Source of the DNA: Oscillospiraceae bacterium
GTDB lineage: Bacteria > Bacillota > Clostridia > Oscillospirales > Oscillospiraceae
Assembly (NCBI GenBank): GCA_016296565.1
Contig: JAEDJB010000001.1
Span: 1 to 64,000, forward strand
Direction: 5' to 3'
Length of the DNA stretch: 64,000 nucleotides
The position numbers and the translations under genes are program-made. The notes under the pieces are model-generated. The model searched no databases. It was not told where the DNA came from and was given only the letters and a program-made list of their open reading frames with translations. Positions 10,501 to 17,334 of the stretch are shown here, piece by piece (positions within the stretch are counted from its first letter, which is position 1; each line of letters begins with the position of its first letter).

Positions 10501-10670
10501 CGAAGCTGCCGGGCGGACTGCTCCCCCAGAACCCAGCGGATGGCGTCGGCCAGGTTGGACTTGCCGCTGCCGTTGGGCCCCACAATGGCGGTGATGGGAT
10601 GGTCGAAGGTGAGCACCGTCTTGTCGGGAAAGGACTTGAAGCCCTGGAGTTCCAGTGTTTTCAGCTGCAA
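7515..10670 (-). CDS. smc: Chromosome segregation ATPase SMC
   Basis: SMC forms the ring-shaped condensin dimer that loops and segregates the chromosome with ScpA and ScpB. The protein is 1051 residues. The N-terminal head has GPNGSGKSNLAD (Walker A, near residue 32). Long coiled coils flank a hinge at about residues 430-600, which ends in a GGSMTGGSVS-like segment. The C-terminal head has LSGGERSL (ABC signature) and the Walker B VVDEIEAALDEAN. It is shorter than the usual 1150-1190 residues; the shortening seems to be in the coiled-coil arms, since both heads and the hinge look intact. The TTG start at 10670 follows GGGGGAGAGGGG and matches the family N-terminus LKTLELQGFKSF. Confidence 0.95.
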   Translation of the reverse strand: MQLKTLELQGFKSFPDKTVLTFDHPITAIVGPNGSGKSNLADAIRWVLGEQSARQLRGGRMEDVIFGGAQGRRGQGFAQVSLTLSGCQDLRPDQEDEITVTRRYYRSGESEYYLNRRQVRLRDVSELFMDTGLGQEGYALIGQGRIDEILSARSTQRREIFEEAAGISHCRHQKEETQRKLERTQENLLRVADKLEELELQRTPLQAQAEKARQYLALGEELRVLEISLWLDQLEEAKGKGDKLRSQHEAALHQLTQCTRAADRLYAKSEELLLRLRDLEDQGERQRSQLTQIESDLRAGRQRVQLLQGRIQQNEAAARRLRGELAEKSARQTGLEEELARQRAHLSQLRRREAACREELSQAQADLRKTQEAQAQARRDQAEALRQGREDLTRCQRRQAQAEEAWMAQRMQTHTLAARQTLLEEMAQHYEGYTKGVKTAMSAVQAGRLSGVLGPVGQLFRVPARYTLALETALGAAMQNLLVEDEEAGKAVLQYLKQNNGGRITCLPLTALRPSLLKEEGLEQEPGVLAVAADLVDCPEPCRPAARSLLGRTVVVDSLDHGVRLAKKRRYRFPVVTLDGEILRPGGSMTGGSVSRQGGILSRGAEEDGLKAQLAQAQALLRQREEALTQAKKETQQAAQSLDSLQKAQTAQPMDQAELNQTQRVAALREQLAALEAETRASAPLLDQLTGQQTAAQADRVRQTQQLERYDRENQDLQAEIAALEAQDRTLAEQQADLSARLTQTTREKTETEGARTQTDRQARGENERQLRLQQESSALEQKRLQASMEESRLLDKLWDTYGVTHQGALAIRVKLDSPAKASRQAARLKDAIRALGQVNLGAVEEFQRVEERYQYLSGQRADVETARRELEGVIQDITREMKTRFLETFGQVRAAFSQTFADLFGGGQGELALEDETDVLNSGIEIRVQPPGKTLRAISLLSGGERSLVAIALYFALLKIHPTPFCVVDEIEAALDEANGARFIRYLRAMGRQTQFILITHRRETMEAADLLYGVTMERQGVSKVLRLDLHQAEALLETATTGGNPNGTV

Positions 10671-10712
10671 GCCCCTCTCCCCCTTATAATAAAAAAGATT
10701 ATAATTCAGTTT

Positions 10713-10741
10713 ATTATAGCAACTTATCCCGTGTTTTGCAA
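10713..10741 (-). promoter_or_regulatory. Sigma-A promoter of the smc operon
   Basis: On the minus strand TTGCAA (10741-10736) and TATAAT (10718-10713) are separated by exactly 17 bases. The -10 box ends about 43 bases before the smc TTG start and lies just after the terminator of the upstream gene. It is the only strong promoter seen for the smc-to-leuS run. Confidence 0.75.
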
Positions 10742-10750
10742 CGGCCAGAG

Positions 10751-10795
10751 AAAAAAAGAACGGAAAGCGCACCGCCGAAAAAACGGCGGTGCGCT
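10751..10795 (-). terminator. Intrinsic terminator after the SLH-domain gene
   Basis: A perfect 12-bp stem pairs 10766-10777 with 10784-10795 around a six-base A loop. On the minus strand it is followed within a few bases by a run of seven T. It ends the SLH-domain transcript before the smc promoter. Confidence 0.85.
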
Positions 10796-10807
10796 GACTG
10801 GGCCGAA

Positions 10808-12040
10808 TCAGTTGAACTTACATCCCATGCGGATTTCTTTGATCCGTTCTTTTGCGTCTCCTTCCATTATATAGGCGATGCCGGAATAATGCCGGGTGGC
10901 ATCCGAAACCTTCAAATCTGGATTATAGCTATAGATGCCGTCAAAATAGGCCGCTCCGTCACCGGCAAGCGGCTCAGGCGGAGTATAGGTAAGCTGGCCC
11001 GGCTCGTACTTTGCTTCCAGCGCAGCCCCCGAATCTCCTATCGTAATTCCGTTGACTACATGGTAGGCCTGGCTGGTGAAACTGATTCCATAAACATAGG
11101 CATCCGTTGGATTTATGTCCCCAATTGCGTAGATAATCTCCAGGTCTGAGTAGGTTTCCCGTACCTCTGTTCGCGCGACCTCCTCGTCTTTCCATGTTTG
11201 TACATAATCAGGGGTTCTCCCTTCCAGAAAGGCCAGCACATCCTCATAGGGCTGCTGGCCAAGGCAGATGGTCTCTCCCCGTTCATTGGTCACAGCAAAA
11301 TCACGATAGCAGCCCATATCCATATCCCGCAAAAGAATCTCAAAGTGTTCCCGCCGGGAGGGGTCCGTCAGGCGGGTCACGATGGCCGCCGTCTCCGCCC
11401 GGGTAATCTCGGCGTCCGGCCGGAACGCCCGGGTTCCCTGATCCCCCAGAAGAACGCCCGCCCGATAAAGCAGGAAGATCTCCTCCGCATATTGGTGAGG
11501 AAACAGCATATAATGGCTCTTTACCTCTTCGATCCCGGCAATGGTGTTCATCGCAGGGAAAGCTTCCTCCGGCAGACTATGGGCAAAAATATACGCCATC
11601 TGGGCCCGGGTTGCATAGGCTCCGTAGTCGGCAAAGTCTCCCTCCCGGATGATGCCCTGCTCCAGGGCATAGGCGATGTAGGGCGCAGCCCAGTTTTTCC
11701 CTGGCTGAGGTGAAACGGCGGCGGCGTTTCCCGCAGTATAGATTCCATGAACCACACAGGCGATCTTAATGGCCTCGCTGACCCGAAGGTTTCCCTCCGG
11801 CAGGAAACGGCTCGCTTCCACACCGTTCAGAATGCCCAGGTCACAGGCTCTCTGAATGACCCCCTGCTGTTCTGCTCCATACCACTTGCTCTCGTCAATG
11901 TCCCTGAACTGGCGGTAGGTCTCCGGAGACACCACGGCAAACCGGTCAAAGGAGCCCTCGCTTTCCTCCGCTGCCAGGGCGGAGGGCCAAAGACCCAGGG
12001 CCAGCAGCGCGGTCAGGACCGCACAAATCATTCGTTTCAT
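10808..12040 (-). CDS. Secreted S-layer-homology (SLH) domain protein
   Basis: A 410-residue exported protein. A signal peptide (Lys-Arg, hydrophobic core, cleavage near ALAAEE at residue 24) is followed by three SLH repeats between about residues 35 and 230. These show the usual AIKIACVVHGIY, TRAQMAYIFAHSL and TRAETAAIVTRL pattern. SLH repeats bind pyruvylated secondary wall polymers, so the protein probably sits on the cell surface. The C-terminal 180 residues match no domain I recognise. The start is backed by AAAGGAGA seven bases upstream. It is monocistronic, with its own promoter and terminator. Confidence 0.85.
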   Translation of the reverse strand: MKRMICAVLTALLALGLWPSALAAEESEGSFDRFAVVSPETYRQFRDIDESKWYGAEQQGVIQRACDLGILNGVEASRFLPEGNLRVSEAIKIACVVHGIYTAGNAAAVSPQPGKNWAAPYIAYALEQGIIREGDFADYGAYATRAQMAYIFAHSLPEEAFPAMNTIAGIEEVKSHYMLFPHQYAEEIFLLYRAGVLLGDQGTRAFRPDAEITRAETAAIVTRLTDPSRREHFEILLRDMDMGCYRDFAVTNERGETICLGQQPYEDVLAFLEGRTPDYVQTWKDEEVARTEVRETYSDLEIIYAIGDINPTDAYVYGISFTSQAYHVVNGITIGDSGAALEAKYEPGQLTYTPPEPLAGDGAAYFDGIYSYNPDLKVSDATRHYSGIAYIMEGDAKERIKEIRMGCKFN

Positions 12041-12076
12041 GTTGCTTCTCCTTTCTAAATAGATAACTCTGCTACG

Positions 12077-12105
12077 AGTTTATCATAATAGACTCCAGGA
12101 TGCAA
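12077..12105 (-). promoter_or_regulatory. Promoter of the SLH-domain gene
   Basis: TTGCAT (12105-12100) and TAAACT (12082-12077) are separated by 17 bases on the minus strand, 36 bases before the SLH-domain gene's start codon. Confidence 0.6.
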
Positions 12106-12189
12106 CAGAAAAATCTATGATTATAAACTTCATGTAATTTGTGCCCTTCTCCCGCAGCAAAGCGTGTCCCGGCCGGAGGATGGAAACAC

Positions 12190-12218
12190 AAAAGCGCCGC
12201 TGGATTTCCGGCGGCGCT
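12190..12218 (-). terminator. Intrinsic terminator of the small membrane-protein gene
   Basis: A GC-rich stem (AGCGCCGCCGGA against TCCAGCGGCGCT with a small imperfection) is followed on the minus strand by TTTTGTGTTT. Nearly the same hairpin plus TTTTGTGT tail recurs at 15899-15930. Confidence 0.75.
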
Positions 12219-12228
12219 CCTCAAATGC

Positions 12229-12474
12229 TCATTTCTCTTCCGAATCCTTCATCCGGCTGATTGCCGGTGCTTCCGATGGGATGTCAATGGATACCGAGTC
12301 CTTTTTCCCTGCGCTCTTCCAAAACCGCCGGAGCAGAGCCAACATAAGAGCCTCCCAAAAAACAAGCCCCGGAATCATCGGAAGAGAAAAGCCAACCAGG
12401 ACTATGAGCACCGGCCCATAGATCATCCCTGCTATGCACAAAAGGATGCCCAGAATACAGAGGGGTTTTCTCAT
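12229..12474 (-). CDS. Small membrane protein of unknown function (81 residues)
   Basis: Two hydrophobic segments are visible, about residues 5-25 and 27-50, followed by a basic and then acidic cytoplasmic-looking tail ending in KDSEEK. No family is recognised. The start at 12474 is supported by GGAAGGAGG eight bases upstream, one of the better ribosome binding sites in the window. A much longer open frame reaching 12957 runs antisense to the MFS gene and should not be used. A weak promoter-like pair (TTGTGG, 17 bases, TGGTAT) lies just upstream. The gene has its own terminator. Confidence 0.7.
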   Translation of the reverse strand: MRKPLCILGILLCIAGMIYGPVLIVLVGFSLPMIPGLVFWEALMLALLRRFWKSAGKKDSVSIDIPSEAPAISRMKDSEEK

Positions 12475-12639
12475 CGCTTGATCCTCCTTCCCATTCAGGA
12501 TACCATATCCAATACTATCCTGCCACAACAGCTCTGATTTTTTTGCCGCCGTGCCTGCATAAAACCTCTGTCTCAGCCGCAAACTCTTTGGGTAAAGCGC
12601 CTGCCGCGCGCCATGAAACGAGATTGGAGGAGTGATCTT

Positions 12640-13914
12640 ATGTCCCCAAAGAGTTCCGGCAAAGGGATCTATCACGGCTGGTGGATCGTGATCACCTGTC
12701 TGGCCCTGATGGCCCTGGTCTTTGTCCCCCTCACGAACCTTCCCGGCCTGTTCACTGTTTTTATCACGGAAGAGTTCGGCATCACCCGCACGGCCTTCAC
12801 CACCCACATCACCATCAGCACCCTCACCTCCATGGCGGCGGCCCTCTTCGTGGGCAGGCTCTACCAGCACCATCCCCCCCGTCTGCTCATGGCGGTGAGC
12901 ACGGTGATCGTCGCCGCCTGCTTTCTGGGCTACTCCCTGGCCGGGCGTGTGGTCCACTTCTATGTGATCTCCGCCATCATCGGCTTTTTTGGAATGTTTC
13001 TTACCAGCGTTCCCATCTCCATCCTTATTAACAACTGGTTCGGCCCCAAAATGAAGGGGAAGGCCATGGGCATCGCTATGATGGGCAGCGGCCTGGGGGC
13101 CATGGTTTTAAACCCCCTCTTTACCTCCATCAACACCCGGTTCGGCTGGCGGATGTCCTACCGACTGGCGGCTCTGCTGGCGGTGGCGGTAATCCTGCCC
13201 CTGGTGCTTCTCACTGTGGTCCGCGCTCCGGAGGACAAGGGACTGACCCGGATCGGGGAAGACCCCAACGCTGCCGCGGCTGCCGGAGGGGAAGTCACCG
13301 GCCTTACCGCGGGACAGGCCCTGCGGTCCAGCGTCTTTTGGAGCATGGCGGTGACTTTCTTCCTGTTCTCTGCCACCGCCACCATCATCAACACCAACGC
13401 CATCCCCTACATGACCGACGTGGGGCTGGACCCGGTGACCGCCGCCCAGATGATGTCCCTGTCCGCCCTGGGAGTCATCATCGGCAAGCTGATCCTGGGA
13501 GCGGTCAGCGACAAGTGGGGGGTAAAACCCGCCTCCACTGCTGCTATCCTCTGCCTGCTGGTGGGGATGGTCTGCTTCTTGGGGGTGGAAAAGACGGCCC
13601 TTCTGGCCCCGGTGGCCACCTTCATCTTCGGCCTGGGCAACGCCAACGCCACGGTGATTATGCCCCTGCTGGCCAGCGACATGATCGGCAACCGGGACTT
13701 CGGCACCATCTTCAGCTACGCCAGCCTGGCCAGCGCCCTGGGGGCCAGTGCAGCGCCCCTGTTCGGCTCCCTGATCTATGACAGCACCGGGTCCTACGCC
13801 CCGGCCTGGGTGGGGAACATCGTGCTCATCGCGGTGAGCCTGGCGGGCCTGTACCTGTGCTACCGTCTGCGCCCCGGGGTTTACCGCAAGTTGGGCCTGG
13901 AAGGGCAGTCTTAA
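12640..13914 (+). CDS. MFS transporter, oxalate/formate antiporter-like
   Basis: A 424-residue major facilitator protein with 12 predicted membrane helices. The opening YHGWWIVI segment and the overall pattern resemble the OFA (oxalate:formate antiporter) group of anion exchangers. The substrate cannot be read from sequence; organic-acid exchange is a guess from family resemblance. The start is the ATG at 12640, because GGAGGAGTG lies seven bases upstream; the ATG at 12613 has no ribosome binding site. It stands alone, with the small membrane-protein gene divergent upstream and a terminator immediately downstream. Confidence 0.82.
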   Translation: MSPKSSGKGIYHGWWIVITCLALMALVFVPLTNLPGLFTVFITEEFGITRTAFTTHITISTLTSMAAALFVGRLYQHHPPRLLMAVSTVIVAACFLGYSLAGRVVHFYVISAIIGFFGMFLTSVPISILINNWFGPKMKGKAMGIAMMGSGLGAMVLNPLFTSINTRFGWRMSYRLAALLAVAVILPLVLLTVVRAPEDKGLTRIGEDPNAAAAAGGEVTGLTAGQALRSSVFWSMAVTFFLFSATATIINTNAIPYMTDVGLDPVTAAQMMSLSALGVIIGKLILGAVSDKWGVKPASTAAILCLLVGMVCFLGVEKTALLAPVATFIFGLGNANATVIMPLLASDMIGNRDFGTIFSYASLASALGASAAPLFGSLIYDSTGSYAPAWVGNIVLIAVSLAGLYLCYRLRPGVYRKLGLEGQS

Positions 13915-13919
13915 CGGCA

Positions 13920-13950
13920 AAAGGCCGGGGATCACTCTCCGGCCTTTGCT
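13920..13950 (+). terminator. Intrinsic terminator of the MFS gene
   Basis: Stem AAAGGCCGG / CCGGCCTTT (13920-13928 with 13939-13947), followed by GCTTT, five bases after the MFS stop codon. Confidence 0.75.
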
Positions 13951-14165
13951 TTGCCCAGAATCGCATCCACCAGTTCCTGTTTCTGGGCCAGGGAGCAGGG
14001 GCGACGGTCAATCTGCTGAAGAACCTCCTGGGCGCAAGCTCTGCCAGGGTCTGTTTCCCCGCCGTCGCCTCTGGCATCTGAAGAATGAGCGGAATCTCCA
14101 AGCGATCCCTTCCTTTCCCCATACCCTATGCCTTGCCATCCCCCCGGCAGAACTTTTCCCCGCTC
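13951..14165. other. Gene-poor stretch with a possible decayed minus-strand coding remnant
   Basis: No convincing gene. On the minus strand one frame ends (stop near 13934) in a plausible protein C-terminus reading KQELVDAILGKAKAGE, preceded by about 60 open codons. No start codon or ribosome binding site is seen. It could be the 3' remnant of a deleted gene or a chance frame. Confidence 0.3.
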
Positions 14166-14194
14166 TTGTTCCCGACCGCTTCATCCTGTATAAT
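14166..14194 (+). promoter_or_regulatory. Promoter of the RluA-type synthase gene
   Basis: TTGTTC (14166-14171) and TATAAT (14189-14194) are separated by 17 bases, 37 bases before the start codon. Confidence 0.65.
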
Positions 14195-14230
14195 GAAGGC
14201 AGAAATCTGCGGAAAAGGATGCGAACCCAC

Positions 14231-15103
14231 ATGATCCATCAAAAACCAAAACCCTCCCGCCAGTACCGGGTGGAGGAGCCGTCTACCCTGCTGCCCTTCC
14301 TCCTGTCGGCAGTGGGGGACAAGAGCCGCAACACGGTCAAAGGGCTGCTCACCCGGGGCCAGGTGCAGGTGGACGGAAAGACCGTCACCCGCCACGACTA
14401 CCCTCTCACCCCCGGTCAGCAGGTGACCATCCAGCCGGAGATCGGGAAGAAGGGGAAGCCGCCCTTTCCTGTTCTCTGGGAGGACGAGCATATCCTGGTG
14501 GTGGACAAGCCCGCGGGGCTTTTGTCCATGGCCAGCGACAAGGAGAAGGTGCGCACCGCCTACCGGCAGGTGACGGACTACGTCCGGGCGGGAGACCCAA
14601 AGGCCCGGGTGTTCATTGTCCACCGGCTGGACCGGGACACCTCCGGGGTGCTGCTCTTTGCCAAAGATGAAGCCACCAAGCGGGCCTTCCAGGACAACTG
14701 GGAGAAGATTGTCCGCCGCCGGGGCTATCTGGCCCTGGTGGAGGGGGCGCCGCCCAAGCCGGCGGACACCATCCGCACCCTGCTCCGGGAGAACGCCGCC
14801 CACCGGGTCTACTCGGTGCCTGCCGGCGGCAAGGAGGCCATCACCCACTACCGGACGGTGAAGCAGGGCAAGCGGTATTCCCTGCTGGAGGTGGATCTGT
14901 CCACCGGCCGCAAGAACCAGATCCGGGTTCACCTCAGCGAGCTGGGCTGTCCCGTGGCGGGGGACCGGACCTACAGCGCGGCCACTGACCCTCTGGGCCG
15001 TCTGTGCCTTCATGCCCACGAGCTGACCTTCCTCCACCCCCTCACCGGTCAGGAGACCACCTTCCGGGCAGAGCTGCCCCGAGGGTTCCAGAAGCTGGTA
15101 TAA
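14231..15103 (+). CDS. RluA-family RNA pseudouridine synthase with S4 domain
   Basis: A 290-residue enzyme that converts specific uridines in rRNA or tRNA to pseudouridine. An N-terminal S4-like RNA-binding region (residues 15-75, with VKGLLTRGQVQVDGK and VT) precedes the catalytic domain. The catalytic aspartate is in HRLDRDTSG near residue 136, and the RKNQIRVHLS motif is near residue 235. The exact target uridine cannot be assigned. The start at 14231 follows AAAGGATG at about nine bases; the ATG at 14219 sits directly on that site and is less likely. Single-gene unit. Confidence 0.9.
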   Translation: MIHQKPKPSRQYRVEEPSTLLPFLLSAVGDKSRNTVKGLLTRGQVQVDGKTVTRHDYPLTPGQQVTIQPEIGKKGKPPFPVLWEDEHILVVDKPAGLLSMASDKEKVRTAYRQVTDYVRAGDPKARVFIVHRLDRDTSGVLLFAKDEATKRAFQDNWEKIVRRRGYLALVEGAPPKPADTIRTLLRENAAHRVYSVPAGGKEAITHYRTVKQGKRYSLLEVDLSTGRKNQIRVHLSELGCPVAGDRTYSAATDPLGRLCLHAHELTFLHPLTGQETTFRAELPRGFQKLV

Positions 15104-15197
15104 TTCCTCATACCCGCGCCGGTGCCTCTCATACCCATGAAATACCCAAATCATAGAGCAAGGGGGAAGAGCCATGTGAGAGAGCAGCCAACGGCTG

Positions 15198-15935
15198 ATG
15201 ATCTACTCCCGCAAGTCCCGGTTCACCGGCCGGGGGGAGAGCGTGGAGAACCAGGTTGAGCTGTGCCGGAAGTACATCGCTGTCCATTACGGCCCGGGCC
15301 CAGGTCTATGAGGACGAGGGCTTCTCCGGGGGCAGCCTGGAGCGGCCTCAGTTCCGGCAGATGATGGCAGACGCCAGGGCACAGAAACCGGCTCCCTCAC
15401 CCAGGCGGACGCTTTCCTGCTGGAAAAGCAGTACCGCACCAAGCGTGGCAACCCCTTCACCCGGGTGGCCATCAAAAATATCCTCATCAACCCGGTCTAC
15501 CTGATCGCCGATGGGGAGGCGTATCGGTACCTCACCGGCCACGGGGCGGAGGTGTTCGGAACACCGGAGGACTTTGACGGGGTCCGGGGTATCCTGGCCC
15601 GGAACCGGGACCGGGGCTATCGCTGCCACAGCAGCGAAACGGGGCTGAACGCCCGGTTGAAGGAGCTGGAGGCCGAAGGGGCAGGGCAGGCTCCCTCTCA
15701 GGAAGAGGTTACCCGCCTCTGCCAGCGGCTGTCGTCCTTTTCGGGAACCGTGGAAGGAATGACCGTAGAGGAAAAGCGGGCTGCCCTCCGCCGGCGGGTC
15801 TCCAAAGTTGTCTGGGACGGAACCCAGGCCCGGGTGCTTCTGGCTGGAAGGGAGCCGCTGGGGCAGGATAGCAAATGTGTATATGCAACCAGACACACAA
15901 AAGCGCCGCCGGAAATCCGGCGGCGCTTTTCATAA
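15198..15935 (+). pseudogene. Degraded large serine recombinase
   Basis: Fragments of a phage/transposon-type serine recombinase in two frames. The N-terminal resolvase domain starts MIYSRKSRFTGRGESVENQ, with the catalytic Ser in YSRKSR. A frameshift near 15293-15298 precedes QVYEDEGFSGGSLERPQFR. Near 15378-15392 the sequence jumps to the zinc-beta-ribbon/recombinase domain (LLEKQYRTKRGNPFT, then NILINPVYLIADGE). About 200 residues of the usual 500-plus are missing. The final stretch (MTVEEKRAALRRRV, VVWDG) is the normal C-terminal motif; the last residues run into a terminator hairpin. No attachment sites or cargo remain, so this is a scar of a lost mobile element. Confidence 0.85.
15899..15930. 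terminator. Bidirectional terminator between recombinase scar and amt
   Basis: Perfect 14-bp stem (15899-15912 with 15917-15930), loop AAAT, four A/T at each end and TTTTGTGTGT on the minus side. It serves amt on the minus strand. Confidence 0.85.
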
Positions 15936-15953
15936 CATGCGTATATCGGTTGC

Positions 15954-17162
15954 TTATTCCTCTTCCAGGATGAAGTCGCTCTCGTCGCTGTAGGTGTCTT
16001 CCTTGGTGCCGAAGAGGCCCAGGATGGCGCCGCAGATGCGGCCCAGAACCAGGCCCACCACCACGGTGCAGACCACAGCGCCCACCTGAACGCCCACGTT
16101 GCCGGTGATGGCAATGGCGAACAGGCCGCCCAGCAGGCCGGGCATACCGTGCAGGTTGTGCACGCCGCAGGTATCGGTGCCCCGGATGAGCTTGCAGACC
16201 TTGGGGGCGATGATGGAGAAGCCCACGGTGCTCAGGATGCCGGCGCAGATGCCGATGACCATAGCGAAGCCGGGGTTGGCGGTGGAGCAGGTGGAGCCGA
16301 TGCACACGCCGCCGGCCAGAGCCGCGTTGGCGATGTCTTCGATCTCAATCTTGCCCCGGATGAGCTTGGTGAAGATGTAGGTTGCCAGGGTGGAGCCGCA
16401 CAGAGCCAGCACAGTGTTCAGCACGGTCAGGTAGCCCCGCTCGGGCGCCACCACGGAGCTGGTGAAGGAGGGCCAGAACAGCCACAGGATCATGCTGCCC
16501 AGCAGGCAGAACTCGTTGCTGATCTTGTCCGCCTTGGGGCCGGGCTTGCCGGCAAACTTCTTGTCCGTCATGGCCACAACGCCCAGGCCGAAGTAAGCGC
16601 CGAAGGCGTGGATGGCAACGGACCCGCCGGTGTCCAGGAAGCCCTCAAAGATGCCGCTTTCCAGCAGGAGCCATTCATTGAAGATGTAAGCGATGGTAAA
16701 GAGAATGCCCAGCACGAAGTACTGGTCCATTTTCAGCCGGCCCAGCACTGCGCCCATGCAGATAAGCAGGCTGGCGGCAGCAAACTCGGCAAAGAGGAAG
16801 CCGTTGATGTTCATGATCTCGAACTCCCCGGGCAGGAAGCTCTTGACCAGCATATAGACGGGGATGGAGATGCTCACAGCCAGGAAGGTGGCAGTGAGGG
16901 AGGTAAACTCATGGCCCCGCAGGAAAACCATCAGGAAGCCGAAGCCTACCAGAAGCATGGCCAGGATGTGGATGGATCTGGCGTAAGTAATGGAGTCAAA
17001 AATGGTGCGGGTGGCGTTGTCCAGGCTGCTGGTGTCAATGGGAGCAATGGCGCGCAGCCCTTCTTCTACGTTGGGATTGACGGACGGGAAGAACGCCACT
17101 GCCATCACCACGGTGATCAGCAGGAAGACGATCAACAGTCCGACATTTCTGTTGGATTTCAT
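15954..17162 (-). CDS. amt: Rh-type ammonium/ammonia channel
   Basis: A 402-residue integral membrane protein of the Amt/Rh superfamily with about 11-12 helices. The pore His motifs read AIHAFGAYFG (near residue 185) and NLHGMPGLLGG (near residue 343). The HAFGAYFGL and CGVHNLHGMPG forms are those of the Rh branch rather than bacterial AmtB. It conducts NH3/NH4+ or possibly CO2 across the cytoplasmic membrane. No glnK/PII gene is adjacent, which is unusual for AmtB operons but normal for Rh proteins. Ribosome binding is modest (AGAGGA about 12 bases upstream). The short leader carries a terminator-like hairpin, described separately. Confidence 0.88.
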   Translation of the reverse strand: MKSNRNVGLLIVFLLITVVMAVAFFPSVNPNVEEGLRAIAPIDTSSLDNATRTIFDSITYARSIHILAMLLVGFGFLMVFLRGHEFTSLTATFLAVSISIPVYMLVKSFLPGEFEIMNINGFLFAEFAAASLLICMGAVLGRLKMDQYFVLGILFTIAYIFNEWLLLESGIFEGFLDTGGSVAIHAFGAYFGLGVVAMTDKKFAGKPGPKADKISNEFCLLGSMILWLFWPSFTSSVVAPERGYLTVLNTVLALCGSTLATYIFTKLIRGKIEIEDIANAALAGGVCIGSTCSTANPGFAMVIGICAGILSTVGFSIIAPKVCKLIRGTDTCGVHNLHGMPGLLGGLFAIAITGNVGVQVGAVVCTVVVGLVLGRICGAILGLFGTKEDTYSDESDFILEEE

Positions 17163-17184
17163 GCTGTTACACTGTCCTCTCTCT

Positions 17185-17233
17185 CGAAAAAATCACGCAA
17201 GAGGACCGGGGCGAAGGGTCCCTTGCGTGATTT
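17185..17233 (-). promoter_or_regulatory. Leader hairpin with U-tract ahead of amt (candidate attenuator)
   Basis: A 12-bp perfect inverted repeat (17190-17201 with 17222-17233) with an inner GGACC/GGTCC stem forms a hairpin at the very start of the amt transcript. Six T residues follow on the minus strand. It sits between the amt promoter and the start codon, so it could end transcription prematurely unless overridden. It could also stop read-through from metH upstream, which has no other visible terminator. Confidence 0.65.
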
Positions 17234-17234
17234 A

Positions 17235-17263
17235 ATCGTAGCACCATATTTTTTCACTGTCAA
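17235..17263 (-). promoter_or_regulatory. Promoter of amt
   Basis: Consensus TTGACA (17263-17258), a 17-base spacer and TACGAT (17240-17235) on the minus strand. The predicted start site (about 17228) falls inside the left arm of the leader hairpin. Confidence 0.7.
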
Positions 17264-17334
17264 CTATTTCACACAGAAAAATTGTCAGGAGTAATAATTT
17301 CTACCGAAAGAACAGAGTTTCCTTGTCTCTTTGC

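Noticed and set aside
12475..12957. Upstream extension of the small membrane-protein frame
   Set aside because: It runs antisense to the MFS gene; the strong ribosome site at 12474 marks the true start.
14126..15175. Minus-strand frame of 349 codons
   Set aside because: Antisense to the RluA-type synthase, which has clear catalytic motifs.
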